DNA of 64,000 bases from Rhodococcus sp. Z13. Its GTDB lineage: Bacteria > Actinomycetota > Actinomycetes > Mycobacteriales > Mycobacteriaceae. The translations under genes and the position numbers were made by a program. The stretch covers positions 3,404,668-3,468,667 of the forward strand of contig NZ_CP107551.1 of NCBI RefSeq assembly GCF_025837095.1, written 5' to 3'. Below are positions 48,371 through 58,275 of the stretch, piece by piece; the stretch's first letter is position 1; every line of letters begins with the position of its first letter. Under the pieces are notes generated by a model. That model saw only the letters and a program-made list of their open reading frames with translations, was not told the origin of the DNA and did not search any database.

Positions 48371-49446
48371 CGTCCCTGCAACTCCTGCATCCCCTCCTGC
48401 GTGCACCTCTTGGCCGCATTCGTGTAGATGGGTTGATTCACCGTGGGCAGCCCCGTCGGCAGGTTCAGATACGGCACGGAGCCGGGGCCCGCGATGATGT
48501 CGATACCGCACAGGTAGAACTGGAACCACGAACCGTAGCTCGCGACGCGGCCGAGCTTCTCCAGCTTGACCGGCAGGTTCTCCAGCACGGCGTCGACGGA
48601 GTCCCGCCGGCCGTTCAGCGTGCCGGTCAGCTGATCCAGGGCCGTGATCGACTGGGCGATCGACGGTCGCGTGGGTTCGAGGACGTCGGAGACCGCGTCG
48701 GTCAGACCGGCCATCGACTGCACCGCCGCGCCGACGGTGTCGCGGTCGGCGGCGAGCCCGCTGACCAGCGCCTGCGTGTTGACGAGCAGCGAGTCGAGTT
48801 GCTCGTCGCGTTCGTCGATCGTGGCGAGCACGGTGTTGAGGTTGTCGATCACCGCACCGATGACGCGATCCTTGTCGGCGATGGTGTTGGTCAGCGTCCC
48901 GGTGCTGCGGACGAGTTCGTCGACGGTGCCCCGCTCCCCCTGGAAGACCTGGATGATCTGGTACGACAGCTTGTTCACGTCCTCCGCGCTGAGCGTCTGG
49001 AAGAGCGGACGGAAACCGTCGAACAGGGTGGTCAGGTTGACCGCCGGCTTGGTGCGGTCGAGCGGGATGGTGTCGCCCGAGGTCAGCTTCTCGCCCTGCC
49101 GGCCGTCGCCCTGACCGAGGGCGATGTACCGCTGGCCGACGAGGTTGCGGTAGCGGATGGTGGCAGTGGCGCTCGCGGGCAGCCAGTCACGTTGCTCGAG
49201 CGAGAAGGTCACCTTCGCCTCGCGCTCGTTGACGATGGAGATGTCCTCCACCTGGCCGACCCGCACACCGGCGATGCGCACGTCGTCACCCTTGTTGAGG
49301 GAAGTGACGTCCGAGAAGATCGCGTGGAACTTCGTGCCTCCTCTTCCCCCGACGCTCGCGATGGTCGCGGCGAGGACGGTCGTCGCGAGGATCGTGACGA
49401 CGGCGAAGATCACCAGTTTGACGAGGGGTGCAGTCAGTCCTCTCAC
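48367..49446 (-). CDS. mceB: Mce family protein MceB
   Basis: Second Mce protein, 359 residues: helix LVKLVIFAVVTILATTVLAATI, MCE domain with GDDVRIAGVRVGQVEDIS, then a helical region. Two cysteines near the end (LCGIDI, KRCTQEG) are usual in MceB. The GTG at 49446 overlaps the mceA stop. Each Mce protein of this operon is coupled to the next by a one- to four-base overlap, which favours equal subunit amounts for a hexamer. Confidence 0.92.
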   Translation of the reverse strand: MRGLTAPLVKLVIFAVVTILATTVLAATIASVGGRGGTKFHAIFSDVTSLNKGDDVRIAGVRVGQVEDISIVNEREAKVTFSLEQRDWLPASATATIRYRNLVGQRYIALGQGDGRQGEKLTSGDTIPLDRTKPAVNLTTLFDGFRPLFQTLSAEDVNKLSYQIIQVFQGERGTVDELVRSTGTLTNTIADKDRVIGAVIDNLNTVLATIDERDEQLDSLLVNTQALVSGLAADRDTVGAAVQSMAGLTDAVSDVLEPTRPSIAQSITALDQLTGTLNGRRDSVDAVLENLPVKLEKLGRVASYGSWFQFYLCGIDIIAGPGSVPYLNLPTGLPTVNQPIYTNAAKRCTQEGMQELQGR

Positions 49447-50819
49447 TGGAAGCTCACCTCCGCACCGCGCATGGCGGGAGCGCCGAGCCGGGTGGTCCAC
49501 GAGGGGACCTCCTCCGGGTCGACACCCGTGGCCTGGCCGTAGATCACGTCGAGGGTCTCCTGCTCCATGCGCGAGCCGGCATACGAGACGGGGGTGGCGG
49601 CGTCGTCACCGGTGAGACCGATGATCTCGCTCACCGAATCGGGAACACCCGAACCCTCCGGCGCGGGGAAGTAGCTCATGTTCGCCGGACCCGGATTGCG
49701 GGACGGCACCTGGTAGGAGCCGTCGTTGATCGACCCGCCGGGGTACTGCGGGAAGGGCCGCCCGGGCTCCCGGACGTCGTCGTAGCAGGCAGGGCCCCGG
49801 TCGTCGAGCATGCGGGGCTCGTCCTGGTTGGGCAGGTAGCGGCCCTTCGGGTTCGTGAACTGGATGTTCGCGCGCACACCGGGGAAGGGATCGTCCGCGG
49901 CGAGGAGATCGGTCGCGGCCGGGAGCGCATCGGCGAAGCCCCGGAGCATGCACGGATAGGACGGCGAGTACCGGGCCAGCAGCTGCAGTGCCTCCTTCGA
50001 ATCCGCGGACAGCGAGATGATCGACCGCGAGTTCTGCTCGACGAAGTCCGCGGTGAGCGACGACGCGGTCGTGCCGCTCGCGAGCAGTGTGCGGATCTGG
50101 TTCTGCTTCTCGACGACGGTGTCGCCGGTGGTGCGCAGGTTGTTCAGCGCGTCGACCAGGTCGGGGGCCGCGTCGGCGTAGGTCTGGGAGAAGTCCGCCA
50201 GCCCGCGCAGGTCCTCCTGGAGGGTGGGCAGTTCGACGTTCACCTCGCGGAAGATCTGCTCGAGGTTGTCGACCGTCCGGCCCAGGGTCTCGCCGCGTCC
50301 GCTCAGACCCTGGGCGAGGGCGCCGAGGGTATTGGCGAGATCCTGCGGCGGGATGGCCTCGAGCAACGGCAGCAGCCCGTCGAGCACCTCGCCGAGTTCG
50401 ACGGTGCGCTCGCTGGTGTCCTGGTGGAGAACGTCGCCGTTGCTGATGGGCGGGCCCGGGTCCTCCGGGATGATCAGCGAGACGTAGCGCTCACCGAAGA
50501 GGGTCTTCGGCAGCAGCTGCGCGGTGGCATTGACCGGGATCAGGTCGGCCTTGTCGGGCTGGATGGCCAGGTGCGCGGTGACGTTGCCGCCCTCGGCGCT
50601 CGTGCCCCGCACCTCACCGACGATCACGCCACGGGCCTTGACGTCGGCGTTGAGCGGCAGCGCGTTGCCGATGCTGTCGGTGCGCAGGTCGACCTCGACC
50701 ACCTTCGTGAACGTCTTGTTGTAGAAGGCGATCGTGATGTACAGGAACAGCGCCACCACGAGGAAGAAGATCACGCCGAGCACGCGGCGACGCAGGACGG
50801 AGGTCGTGGGTTCGCTCAT
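49443..50819 (-). CDS. mceA: Mce family protein MceA
   Basis: First Mce protein, 458 residues, the longest. Helix VLGVIFFLVVALFLYITIAFY, MCE domain (NADVKARGVIVGEVRGTS) and helical part to about 300. The last 150 residues are Pro/Gly/Asp rich with two cysteines (YPCMLRG, GPACYDD), typical of MceA. It follows yrbEB with an ATGA overlap. The locus is not adjacent to steroid genes, so assignment to the Mce1 or Mce4 type is open. Confidence 0.92.
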   Translation of the reverse strand: MSEPTTSVLRRRVLGVIFFLVVALFLYITIAFYNKTFTKVVEVDLRTDSIGNALPLNADVKARGVIVGEVRGTSAEGGNVTAHLAIQPDKADLIPVNATAQLLPKTLFGERYVSLIIPEDPGPPISNGDVLHQDTSERTVELGEVLDGLLPLLEAIPPQDLANTLGALAQGLSGRGETLGRTVDNLEQIFREVNVELPTLQEDLRGLADFSQTYADAAPDLVDALNNLRTTGDTVVEKQNQIRTLLASGTTASSLTADFVEQNSRSIISLSADSKEALQLLARYSPSYPCMLRGFADALPAATDLLAADDPFPGVRANIQFTNPKGRYLPNQDEPRMLDDRGPACYDDVREPGRPFPQYPGGSINDGSYQVPSRNPGPANMSYFPAPEGSGVPDSVSEIIGLTGDDAATPVSYAGSRMEQETLDVIYGQATGVDPEEVPSWTTRLGAPAMRGAEVSFQ

Positions 50820-51676
50820 CCGGCCACCCTCACCGTGGTCGTGGTGCCCCAGATCGCGAGGCTGAGGAAGAAGTCAAGGACTGCGATGGTGACGATCGCG
50901 GTACGCACCGCGCGACCCACCGCCACACCGACACCGGCGGGACCGCCACTGGCGTGGAACCCGTAGTAGCAGTGGATGAGGATCACGACGAACGCGAACA
51001 CCAGCACCTTCGCGAACGAGTAGAGGACGTCCTCCGGTGGTAGGAACAGATAGAAGTAGTGGTCGTACGAGCCGCTGGACTGGCCGTTGAACAGGGTGCT
51101 GATCACGCGGGTCGCGAGGTAGGCCGCGAGCAGGCCGATGATGTACAGCGGGATCACGGCGACGAAGCCGGCGATCATCCGGGAGGTCACCAGGAACGGC
51201 ACCGACGGCACGGCCATGACCTCGAGGGCGTCGATCTCCTCGCTGATGCGCATGGCTCCGAGCTGTGCGGTGAAACCGCAACCGACGGTCGCCGACAGGG
51301 CGAGCGCCGCGACGATCGGAGCCAGCTCACGGGTGTTGACGTAGGCGGAGAGGAAGCCCGTGAGGACCGAGGAGCCGAGCTGTTCGAGCGCCGCGTATCC
51401 CTGCAGACCGACGACGACGCCGGTGAAGCCGGACATCATCGCGATGACGCCGATCGTGCCGCCGATGACGGCGAGCGCGCCGCTGCCGAAGGTGACCTCG
51501 GCGAGCAGCCGCAGCACCTCCTTGCGGTAGTGCGTGACGGTCCGCGGGGTCCACGCGACGGCCCGCGCGTAGAAGGACATCTGATCCCCGGCGCGGTCGA
51601 GCACGTTCAACGGTGCGCGCACCGCTCGGCGACCCCGGAGAAGCAGGAGATCTCCGCGGCCTCTGGAGACTGTCAT
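50816..51676 (-). CDS. yrbEB: YrbE-family Mce permease, YrbEB
   Basis: Permease of 286 residues, MlaE/YrbE family, with about five helices. The family loop reads ISEEIDALEVMAVPSVPFLV, the segment thought to contact the ATPase. It pairs with YrbEA to form the inner-membrane part of the Mce importer. The ATG at 51676 lies four bases after the yrbEA stop. MceA follows with an overlap. Confidence 0.95.
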   Translation of the reverse strand: MTVSRGRGDLLLLRGRRAVRAPLNVLDRAGDQMSFYARAVAWTPRTVTHYRKEVLRLLAEVTFGSGALAVIGGTIGVIAMMSGFTGVVVGLQGYAALEQLGSSVLTGFLSAYVNTRELAPIVAALALSATVGCGFTAQLGAMRISEEIDALEVMAVPSVPFLVTSRMIAGFVAVIPLYIIGLLAAYLATRVISTLFNGQSSGSYDHYFYLFLPPEDVLYSFAKVLVFAFVVILIHCYYGFHASGGPAGVGVAVGRAVRTAIVTIAVLDFFLSLAIWGTTTTVRVAG

Positions 51677-51680
51677 CTGG

Positions 51681-52472
51681 TCAGGATCCCTTCGCAGGAA
51701 CGATCTGCAGGTACACCATCGTCAGGATCAGGTTCGCGAAGAACAGCAACAGGAACGTGATGACGACGGTCTGGTTCACGGCTTCACCGACGCCCTTCGG
51801 CCCGGCTCCGGGGTGCAGCCCCTTGTAGGCGGCGACGACCCCGGCGATCAGGCCGAAGATGAGGGCCTTGAGCTCGGCGACGTAGAGATCGGGGAGCTGC
51901 GCGAGAGCCGAGAACGAGGCGAGATAGGCACCCGGTGTACCTCCCTGCAGGACCACGTTGAAGAAGTAGCCGCCGGCGATGCCGATGACGGACACGAGTC
52001 CGTTGAGCAGGACGGCGACGAACATCATGGCGAGTACACGGGGGACGACGAGGCGCTGGACGGGGTTGATGCCCAGCACCTCCATGGCGTCGATCTCCTC
52101 GCGGATCGTGCGCGAACCGAGATCGGCGGTGACGGCCGAGCCGGCGGCACCGGCAATGAGCAGGGCGGTCACGATGGGACTGCCCTGCTGGATCACCGCG
52201 AGGACGCTCGCGGCACCGGTGAACGATTCGGCACCGAGCTGCTTGATCAGCGACCCGGTCTGCAGCGACACGACCGCACCGAACGGGATCGCGACGAGCG
52301 CGGTCGGCAGGATCGTCACACTGGCGATGAACCATGCCTGCTCGATGAACTCGCGGAACTGGAAGGGCCGGCGGAAGGTGTTCCGCACGACCTCTACGAA
52401 CAGTTCGACGATGTTCCCGGCCTGGGTGAGTGCCCCGTGCACAGGGCGCACGAGTGAGCTACCAGCCCCCAT
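51681..52472 (-). CDS. yrbEA: YrbE-family Mce permease, YrbEA
   Basis: Permease of 263 residues, MlaE/YrbE family; EQAWFIASVTILPTAL and the coupling loop IREEIDAMEVLGINPVQRLV are typical. With YrbEB it makes the transmembrane channel of the importer. It begins 33 bases after the mkl stop on the same strand, so ATPase and permeases are one transcription unit in this genome. Confidence 0.95.
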   Translation of the reverse strand: MGAGSSLVRPVHGALTQAGNIVELFVEVVRNTFRRPFQFREFIEQAWFIASVTILPTALVAIPFGAVVSLQTGSLIKQLGAESFTGAASVLAVIQQGSPIVTALLIAGAAGSAVTADLGSRTIREEIDAMEVLGINPVQRLVVPRVLAMMFVAVLLNGLVSVIGIAGGYFFNVVLQGGTPGAYLASFSALAQLPDLYVAELKALIFGLIAGVVAAYKGLHPGAGPKGVGEAVNQTVVITFLLLFFANLILTMVYLQIVPAKGS

Positions 52473-52505
52473 CTACTCTCCTACTTCGTCAGCCCCGGGG
52501 CTGTG

Positions 52506-53603
52506 CTAGTTCTGGGCCTGCGGCTGCTGGGGTCCCTCCGGGGAGTAGACCGGGATGACCTGGGTGTCGTCGTCCGCGTAGCCGTGCTGTGCGGGATAGC
52601 CGGAGTGAGCGGGGGCGACGCCGCCGTGCTCGAGGTCTTCGAGGATGGCCTGCTGAGCCTTCTCTGGCAGGGTGTGCAGGATCGAGCGCACCCGCTCCTG
52701 GCGGCGCCGCACGGCCTTGCGTTCGGGCATGCCGGGGGTGGCCTGCATCTGCGGGACGATGCCCTCGACATCCTCGACGCCACCGGCGTGGTGACCGGCC
52801 TCGACGAGCGCCTGCTCGTGGGCCATAGTGGCCTCGTCCTTCTCCTCCGACATGCCGATCGGGCCGATCATGGTGCCGTTGAGGAACTGCTTGACGACCG
52901 GTTCGTCGGAGGTCAGCAGCACTTCGCGAGGTCCGAACATGACCAGCTGTCGGCGGAAGAGCATGCCGATGTTGTCGGGCACCGTGCGTGCCAGGTTGAT
53001 GTTGTGCGACACGATCAGGATGGTCGCGTCGATCTCGGCGTTGATGTCGATCAACGTCTGCGAGATGTAGGTGGTGCGAACCGGATCCAGACCCGAGTCG
53101 GGCTCGTCGACCAGGATGATCTCGGGGTCGAGCACCAGGGCGCGGGCCAGGCCGGCGCGCTTGCGCATACCGCCGGAGATCTCACCCGGGAGCTTGCTCT
53201 CGGCGCCGAGCAGACCGACGAGCTCGAGTTTGCTCATCACGATCTGCCGGATCTCGGATTCGGACTTCTTGGTGTGCTCGCGCAGCGGGAACGCGACGTT
53301 GTCGTACAGATTCATCGATCCGAACAGCGCACCGTCCTGGAACAGCACCCCGAACAGCTTGCGGATCTCGTAGAGCTCCTTGCTCGAGCACTGCAGGATG
53401 TCGGTGCCGTCGATGACGATCGAGCCCTCTTCGGGACGCAGCAGACCGATCAGCGACTTGAGGAACACCGACTTGCCGGTGCCCGACGGGCCGAGCAGTG
53501 CACTGACCTCACCCGCCGGGAGCGTGAGTGTCACGTCCTGCCAGATTCGTTGCGAGCCGAAGGACTTGGTCAGCCCCTCGACGGAAACCTCGACTCCCAC
53601 CAT
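52506..53603 (-). CDS. mkl: Mce transporter ATPase Mkl/MceG
   Basis: ABC ATPase of 365 residues that powers Mce lipid import. Walker A GPSGTGKS (38-45), signature SGGMRKRAG, Walker B IILVDEPDSGLDP. Beyond about residue 245 there is the Mkl C-terminal extension, with RSILHTLPEKAQQAILEDLEHG and a Pro/Gln-rich end. ATG 53603 is given; GTG 53600, one codon later, has the better ribosome-site spacing to GGAGG. In mycobacteria mkl stands alone near rpoB and serves several mce operons; here yrbEAB-mceA-F follows directly. Confidence 0.95.
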   Translation of the reverse strand: MVGVEVSVEGLTKSFGSQRIWQDVTLTLPAGEVSALLGPSGTGKSVFLKSLIGLLRPEEGSIVIDGTDILQCSSKELYEIRKLFGVLFQDGALFGSMNLYDNVAFPLREHTKKSESEIRQIVMSKLELVGLLGAESKLPGEISGGMRKRAGLARALVLDPEIILVDEPDSGLDPVRTTYISQTLIDINAEIDATILIVSHNINLARTVPDNIGMLFRRQLVMFGPREVLLTSDEPVVKQFLNGTMIGPIGMSEEKDEATMAHEQALVEAGHHAGGVEDVEGIVPQMQATPGMPERKAVRRRQERVRSILHTLPEKAQQAILEDLEHGGVAPAHSGYPAQHGYADDDTQVIPVYSPEGPQQPQAQN

Positions 53604-53682
53604 TACCTCCGCGCTGTCCGATGCAGTAGCCCCCACGTGTGGGTTGGGCCACTCTATCGCATCGAAGTGGTAGCTGTGACAA

Positions 53683-53734
53683 CCGATCCTACTAATGAGT
53701 AAGGATCGGGTACAACCGCAGCGACATAGGTCAA
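53683..53734 (-). promoter_or_regulatory. mkl-mce promoter with overlapping palindrome
   Basis: On the minus strand -35 TTGACC (53734-53729) is followed 16 bases later by TACCCGAT, a poor -10. An inverted repeat CCGATCCT (53683-53690) / AGGATCGG (53702-53709), extended inward by ACT/AGT, covers the -10 and start region. It looks like a repressor operator for the whole mce operon; no regulator gene is adjacent. Confidence 0.5.
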
Positions 53735-53822
53735 CTTATGCAGTGACCTGCAGGAACGCAGGCTTCCGCCACGGCACCGACGGGCGGGAGATCGACGGGC
53801 CGTACCCGGCCCGGATACGCCG

Positions 53823-53863
53823 AAGGGCCGTTCCCGCGAGTGTATTTCGCGGGAACGGCCCTT
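53823..53863 (-). terminator. strong terminator after rplL
   Basis: A perfect 17-bp stem: AAGGGCCGTTCCCGCGA (53823-53839) with TCGCGGGAACGGCCCTT (53847-53863) and a seven-base loop. It lies 56 bases after rplL and separates rplJL from mkl-mce. The 53604-53918 gap otherwise holds only the mkl promoter. Confidence 0.9.
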
Positions 53864-53918
53864 GCAGGCTTACCGTCCGACAGGCGTCGGAGACGCCCAC
53901 CGGGAGGTGGAAACCGTC

Positions 53919-54308
53919 TTACTTGACGGTGACCTTGGCGCCGGCCTCCTCGAGCTTGGCCTTGGCAGCGTCGGCAGCGTCCTTGGCGACCTTCTCCAGG
54001 ATCGGCTTCGGAGCACCCTCGACGAGGTCCTTGGCCTCCTTCAGGCCCAGGCCGGAGACGATCTCGCGAACGACCTTGATGACCTGGATCTTCTTGTCGC
54101 CGGCACCCTCGAGGATGACGTCGAACTCGTCCTGCTCGGACTCGGCCTCAGCGGCACCGGCGGCCGGAGCACCGGCAGCGGCGACGGCGACCGGAGCAGC
54201 AGCGGTGACCTCGAAGGTCTCCTCGAAGGCCTTGACGAACTCCGAGAGCTCGAGCAGGGTCAGTTCCTTGAAAGCGTCGAGCAGCTCTTCGGTGGTGAGC
54301 TTCGCCAT
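53919..54308 (-). CDS. rplL: 50S ribosomal protein L7/L12
   Basis: L7/L12, 129 residues, the flexible stalk that recruits translation GTPases. The N-terminal dimer domain, an Ala/Gly hinge (about 38-58) and the C-terminal domain with [11 protein letters not shown] and [12 protein letters not shown] are all there. It follows rplJ by 123 bases, a gap without a clear promoter. A 17-bp terminator follows. Confidence 0.99.
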   Translation of the reverse strand: MAKLTTEELLDAFKELTLLELSEFVKAFEETFEVTAAAPVAVAAAGAPAAGAAEAESEQDEFDVILEGAGDKKIQVIKVVREIVSGLGLKEAKDLVEGAPKPILEKVAKDAADAAKAKLEEAGAKVTVK

Positions 54309-54431
54309 GGTGGCGGTCCTTCCTGATAAGTCCCATCTCGCCGTGTGGCGACCGGATGGGAGGGTGCGTGCCGGGGCACGCATGGATGTTTCTTTCGCAG
54401 TGATGCCGATTCGCCGTGGGGCGGATCGAAA

Positions 54432-54959
54432 TCAGGCAGCCTCTTCGCCCGCCTTCTTCTCCTGCAGAGCGGCCGCGAGGCGCGCCACCTGAGAAGCGGG
54501 GGCATTGAACAGGCCGGCAGCCTTTGCCAAGTTGCCCTTCATCGCGCCGGCGAGCTTGGCCAACAGCACCTCGCGGGACTCGAGGTCCGCGATCTGGTTG
54601 ACCTGCTCCACGGACAGCGCAGCGCCGTCCATGTAGCCGCCCTTGATGACGAGAGCCTTGTTGTCCTTCGCGAAGTTCTTCAGAGCCTTCGCAGCGTCCA
54701 CCGGCTCGCCCTTGACGAACGCGATGGCGGTCGGACCGACGAACAGGTCGTCGAGACCCTCGACGCCCGCCTCAGCGGCGGCACGCTTGACCAGGGTGTT
54801 CTTGGCGACGGAGTAGGTGGCACCCTCTCCGAGAGCGCGACGCAGCTCGGTCAGACTTCCCACCGACAGACCACGGTATTCCGTGATCACGGCAGCCGTG
54901 GAGGTCTTGAACTGCTCGGTGATCTCCGCAACTGCGGAAACCTTCTCGGGCTTTGCCAT
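54432..54959 (-). CDS. rplJ: 50S ribosomal protein L10
   Basis: L10, 175 residues, anchors L7/L12 dimers to 23S rRNA. The N-terminal rRNA domain has [13 protein letters not shown] and the C-terminal helix for L7/L12 is rich in alanine and lysine. The ATG at 54959 follows GAGAGGAGG. The long leader upstream is where L10-L7/L12 represses its own message in other bacteria. Confidence 0.99.
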   Translation of the reverse strand: MAKPEKVSAVAEITEQFKTSTAAVITEYRGLSVGSLTELRRALGEGATYSVAKNTLVKRAAAEAGVEGLDDLFVGPTAIAFVKGEPVDAAKALKNFAKDNKALVIKGGYMDGAALSVEQVNQIADLESREVLLAKLAGAMKGNLAKAAGLFNAPASQVARLAAALQEKKAGEEAA

Positions 54960-55263
54960 ACTTCGCCTCCTCTCAGTAACAGTCGTTTTCCCGGTGTCCC
55001 GATTGGGACGCCCCACCGGGGACCGAAGGGCGCCGGAAACGACGAACGCCCCGGGCGCAGGGCACACGGGGCGTACAGGAGGAGGAACATCGATCGCGCC
55101 CGAGAGCGCAGTCGGAGTTCGCATCTCCCCTAACCTCGTTCACCTGCGTGGGCCGCCGGATGGATCCGGACCTTCAATCGATTCCGCACGCGGAAGCGAT
55201 GACCAACGGTCTTGGGTAGAACATGATCGGGGTGAAGATCGGCACACGCCGAACTACCCGACC
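54960..55263 (-). ncRNA. candidate L10 leader of rplJL
   Basis: The 304-base untranslated leader between the rplJ promoter and start codon is long and GC-rich with several self-complementary parts, such as TTCCGCGTGCGGAA and a GCGCCCGGGGCGTTCG region. Length and position match the autoregulatory L10 leader known in bacteria. I did not derive the full kink-turn fold. Confidence 0.5.
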
Positions 55264-55293
55264 ACTGTAGCCGACGACGTGCGGAGAATGCAA
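55264..55293 (-). promoter_or_regulatory. rplJL promoter
   Basis: On the minus strand -35 TTGCAT (55293-55288) and -10 TACAGT (55269-55264) are 18 bases apart. The -35 lies directly in the T-tract behind the rplA terminator, so the end of one operon and the start of the next are fused. Confidence 0.6.
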
Positions 55294-55295
55294 AA

Positions 55296-55324
55296 CGACC
55301 GGCACAGCGATGCTGTGCCGGCCG
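55296..55324 (-). terminator. terminator after rplKA
   Basis: CCGGCACAGC (55299-55308) pairs with GCTGTGCCGG (55312-55321) over a three-base loop, and on the minus strand the stem is followed by TCGTTTTG. This is one of few hairpins here with a real U-run. It lies 45 bases after rplA. Confidence 0.9.
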
Positions 55325-55368
55325 TTCCGTGAAGAGTACGAGGGGTACTCGCTGCGGGAGCGAGAACC

Positions 55369-56082
55369 TTACTCGGCGTCCTCGAGAAGGTTACGCGTGC
55401 GCTGCGGGTCCACCGGGATGCCCGGGCCGGTGGTCGTGGCGATCGTGATCTTCTTGATGTAGCGGCCCTTGGCGCTGGACGGCTTGGCACGGAGCACCTC
55501 GTCCAGAGCGGCGGCGTAGTTCTCGACCAGCTTGTTCTCGTCGAACGAGGCCTTGCCGATCACGAAGTGCAGGTTGGCGTTCTTGTCGACACGGAAGTTG
55601 ATCTTGCCGCCCTTGATGTCGGTGACGGCCTTCGCAACGTCCGGGGTGACCGTGCCGGTCTTCGGGTTCGGCATGAGGCCACGGGGACCGAGGACGCGAG
55701 CGATACGACCGACCTTGGCCATCTGGTCCGGGGTCGCGATCGCGGCGTCGAAGTCGGTCCAGCCGCCCTGGATGCGCTCGATCAGGTCCTCGGCACCGAC
55801 GACGTCGGCACCGGCGGCCTCGGCCTCGGCGGCCTTCTCGCCGACCGCGAAGACGACGACGCGAGCGGTCTTACCCGTGCCGTGGGGCAGGTTGACCGTG
55901 CCGCGCACCATCTGGTCCGCCTTACGGGGGTCCACACCGAGTCGCATGGCGACCTCGACGGTGGCGTCGTAGTTCTTCGACGACGTCTCCTTCGCGAGCT
56001 TCGCAGCCGCGAGCGGGGAGTACAGGTTGTTCGAATCGATCTTCTCGGCGGCGGCGAGGTATGCCTTGCTGCGCTTTGCCAT
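55369..56082 (-). CDS. rplA: 50S ribosomal protein L1
   Basis: L1, 237 residues, forms the L1 stalk near the E site. Domain motifs [13 protein letters not shown] and [15 protein letters not shown] are present. The ATG at 56082 follows 84 bases after rplK. L1 represses the L11 operon in enterobacteria; a leader for this in front of rplK was not resolved. Confidence 0.99.
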   Translation of the reverse strand: MAKRSKAYLAAAEKIDSNNLYSPLAAAKLAKETSSKNYDATVEVAMRLGVDPRKADQMVRGTVNLPHGTGKTARVVVFAVGEKAAEAEAAGADVVGAEDLIERIQGGWTDFDAAIATPDQMAKVGRIARVLGPRGLMPNPKTGTVTPDVAKAVTDIKGGKINFRVDKNANLHFVIGKASFDENKLVENYAAALDEVLRAKPSSAKGRYIKKITIATTTGPGIPVDPQRTRNLLEDAE

Positions 56083-56166
56083 GTTCTGTCCTAACTTCTC
56101 ACCGGACGGTGAATGGTTCGGGGGTGGTAGCGGGCCTGGCCGGCCCTCCCACACGTGCTGGTTCGA

Positions 56167-56601
56167 TCAGCCTTCGACCGTGATGCCCATCGAGCGCGCG
56201 GTGCCGGCGATGATCTTCGCGGCGGCCTCGATGTCGTTGGCGTTGAGGTCTTCCTGCTTGACCTTGGCGATCTCGCGCAGCTGGTCCATGGTCACGGAGG
56301 CGACCTTGGTCTTGTGCGGCTCGCCGGAGCCCTTCTGCACACCCGCTGCCTTGAGCAGCAGCTTGGCGGCCGGCGGCGTCTTCAGCTTGAAGTCGAAGGA
56401 ACGGTCCTCGTAGACCGTGATCTCGACCGGCACGACGTTGCCACGCTGCGACTCCGTCGCGGCGTTGTAGGCCTTGCAGAACTCCATGATGTTGACGCCG
56501 TGCTGACCCAGCGCGGGGCCGACCGGCGGAGCCGGGTTGGCCTGACCGGCCTGGATCTGGAGCTTGATGAGCCCGGCGATCTTCTTCTTCTTGGGGGGCA
56601 T
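56167..56601 (-). CDS. rplK: 50S ribosomal protein L11
   Basis: L11, 144 residues, binds the GTPase-associated centre of 23S rRNA and is needed for stringent response signalling and thiostrepton binding. The N-terminal proline stretch [19 protein letters not shown] is intact. It follows nusG by 95 bases and precedes rplA. Confidence 0.99.
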
Positions 56602-56696
56602 CTCTATTCCTAGTTTCTTGCTCGGTGTGGATCTTGCGTATTGCTACTGCAAGCTTGTGTGCGCCGGGTGCCGGCGCCGTCGGATCCTCGCGACCG

Positions 56697-57527
<831 letters not shown>

Positions 57528-57564
57528 TCACATTTTTCGTCTCGCGCGCTGTGCAGGACAGGCG

Positions 57565-57990
57565 CTAGCCGAACAACCAGCTGACGCCCTGTACGAACGC
57601 CAGATCCAATCCGAAGATGAACGCCGTCATGGCAGCCACGAACACCAGCACGACGATCGTGTAGGTGGTCAGCTGCTTGCGGTTCGGCCAGATCACCTTG
57701 CGGAGCTCGGCGATGACCTCACGGAAGAAGCGGCTGAGGCGCTTGAAGATGTTCTCGGACTTCTTTGCGGCGGGACGGTCGCCCACGGCCGTGGCCGAAC
57801 GGGTCGTCTTCGTCGTGGACACCGCGGTCTTCTCGGATGCCGAGGAACCGGCTCCGCGACGGGCGGCGCGCTTGCCGCTCGGACGAGCGGCCGCAGAGGA
57901 ACCGTCGGGGGTCGCGCCGGTGGTCGTGTCAGCGTCGCCGGGGGTGGACCCTGCTGTGCCGCTGTCGCGCTGACCGCGCTCCTCGCTCAC
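57565..57990 (-). CDS. secE: preprotein translocase subunit SecE
   Basis: SecE, 141 residues, clamps the SecY channel. A long disordered start rich in Gly, Ser, Thr and Ala (about 1-75) precedes the SecE domain: FFREVIAELRKVIWPNRKQL and one helix (YTIVVLVFVAAMTAFIFGL). GTG 57990 is used; a longer frame would run into tRNA-Trp. It lies 32 bases after the tRNA. Confidence 0.97.
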   Translation of the reverse strand: MSEERGQRDSGTAGSTPGDADTTTGATPDGSSAAARPSGKRAARRGAGSSASEKTAVSTTKTTRSATAVGDRPAAKKSENIFKRLSRFFREVIAELRKVIWPNRKQLTTYTIVVLVFVAAMTAFIFGLDLAFVQGVSWLFG

Positions 57991-58022
57991 ATCGTTCCTC
58001 TCGGTCGCTGGCAGTCCGGGGG

Positions 58023-58095
<73 letters not shown>

Positions 58096-58275
58096 TTGGT
58101 CGATCCTTCGACCGCTCGCCTCACGCGAGGGTCCGGAATCGACCCATCTGCGACCACATGACACGCGCGCCACTCCGTCGGGCCGTTACGGCCTTCGAAG
58201 AGCAGCGCGCTGCTATGCGATCCCAGAAGCCTAAGTGTACTGCATTGCCCCGGGACAAACCCAATCCGCTGGCCG

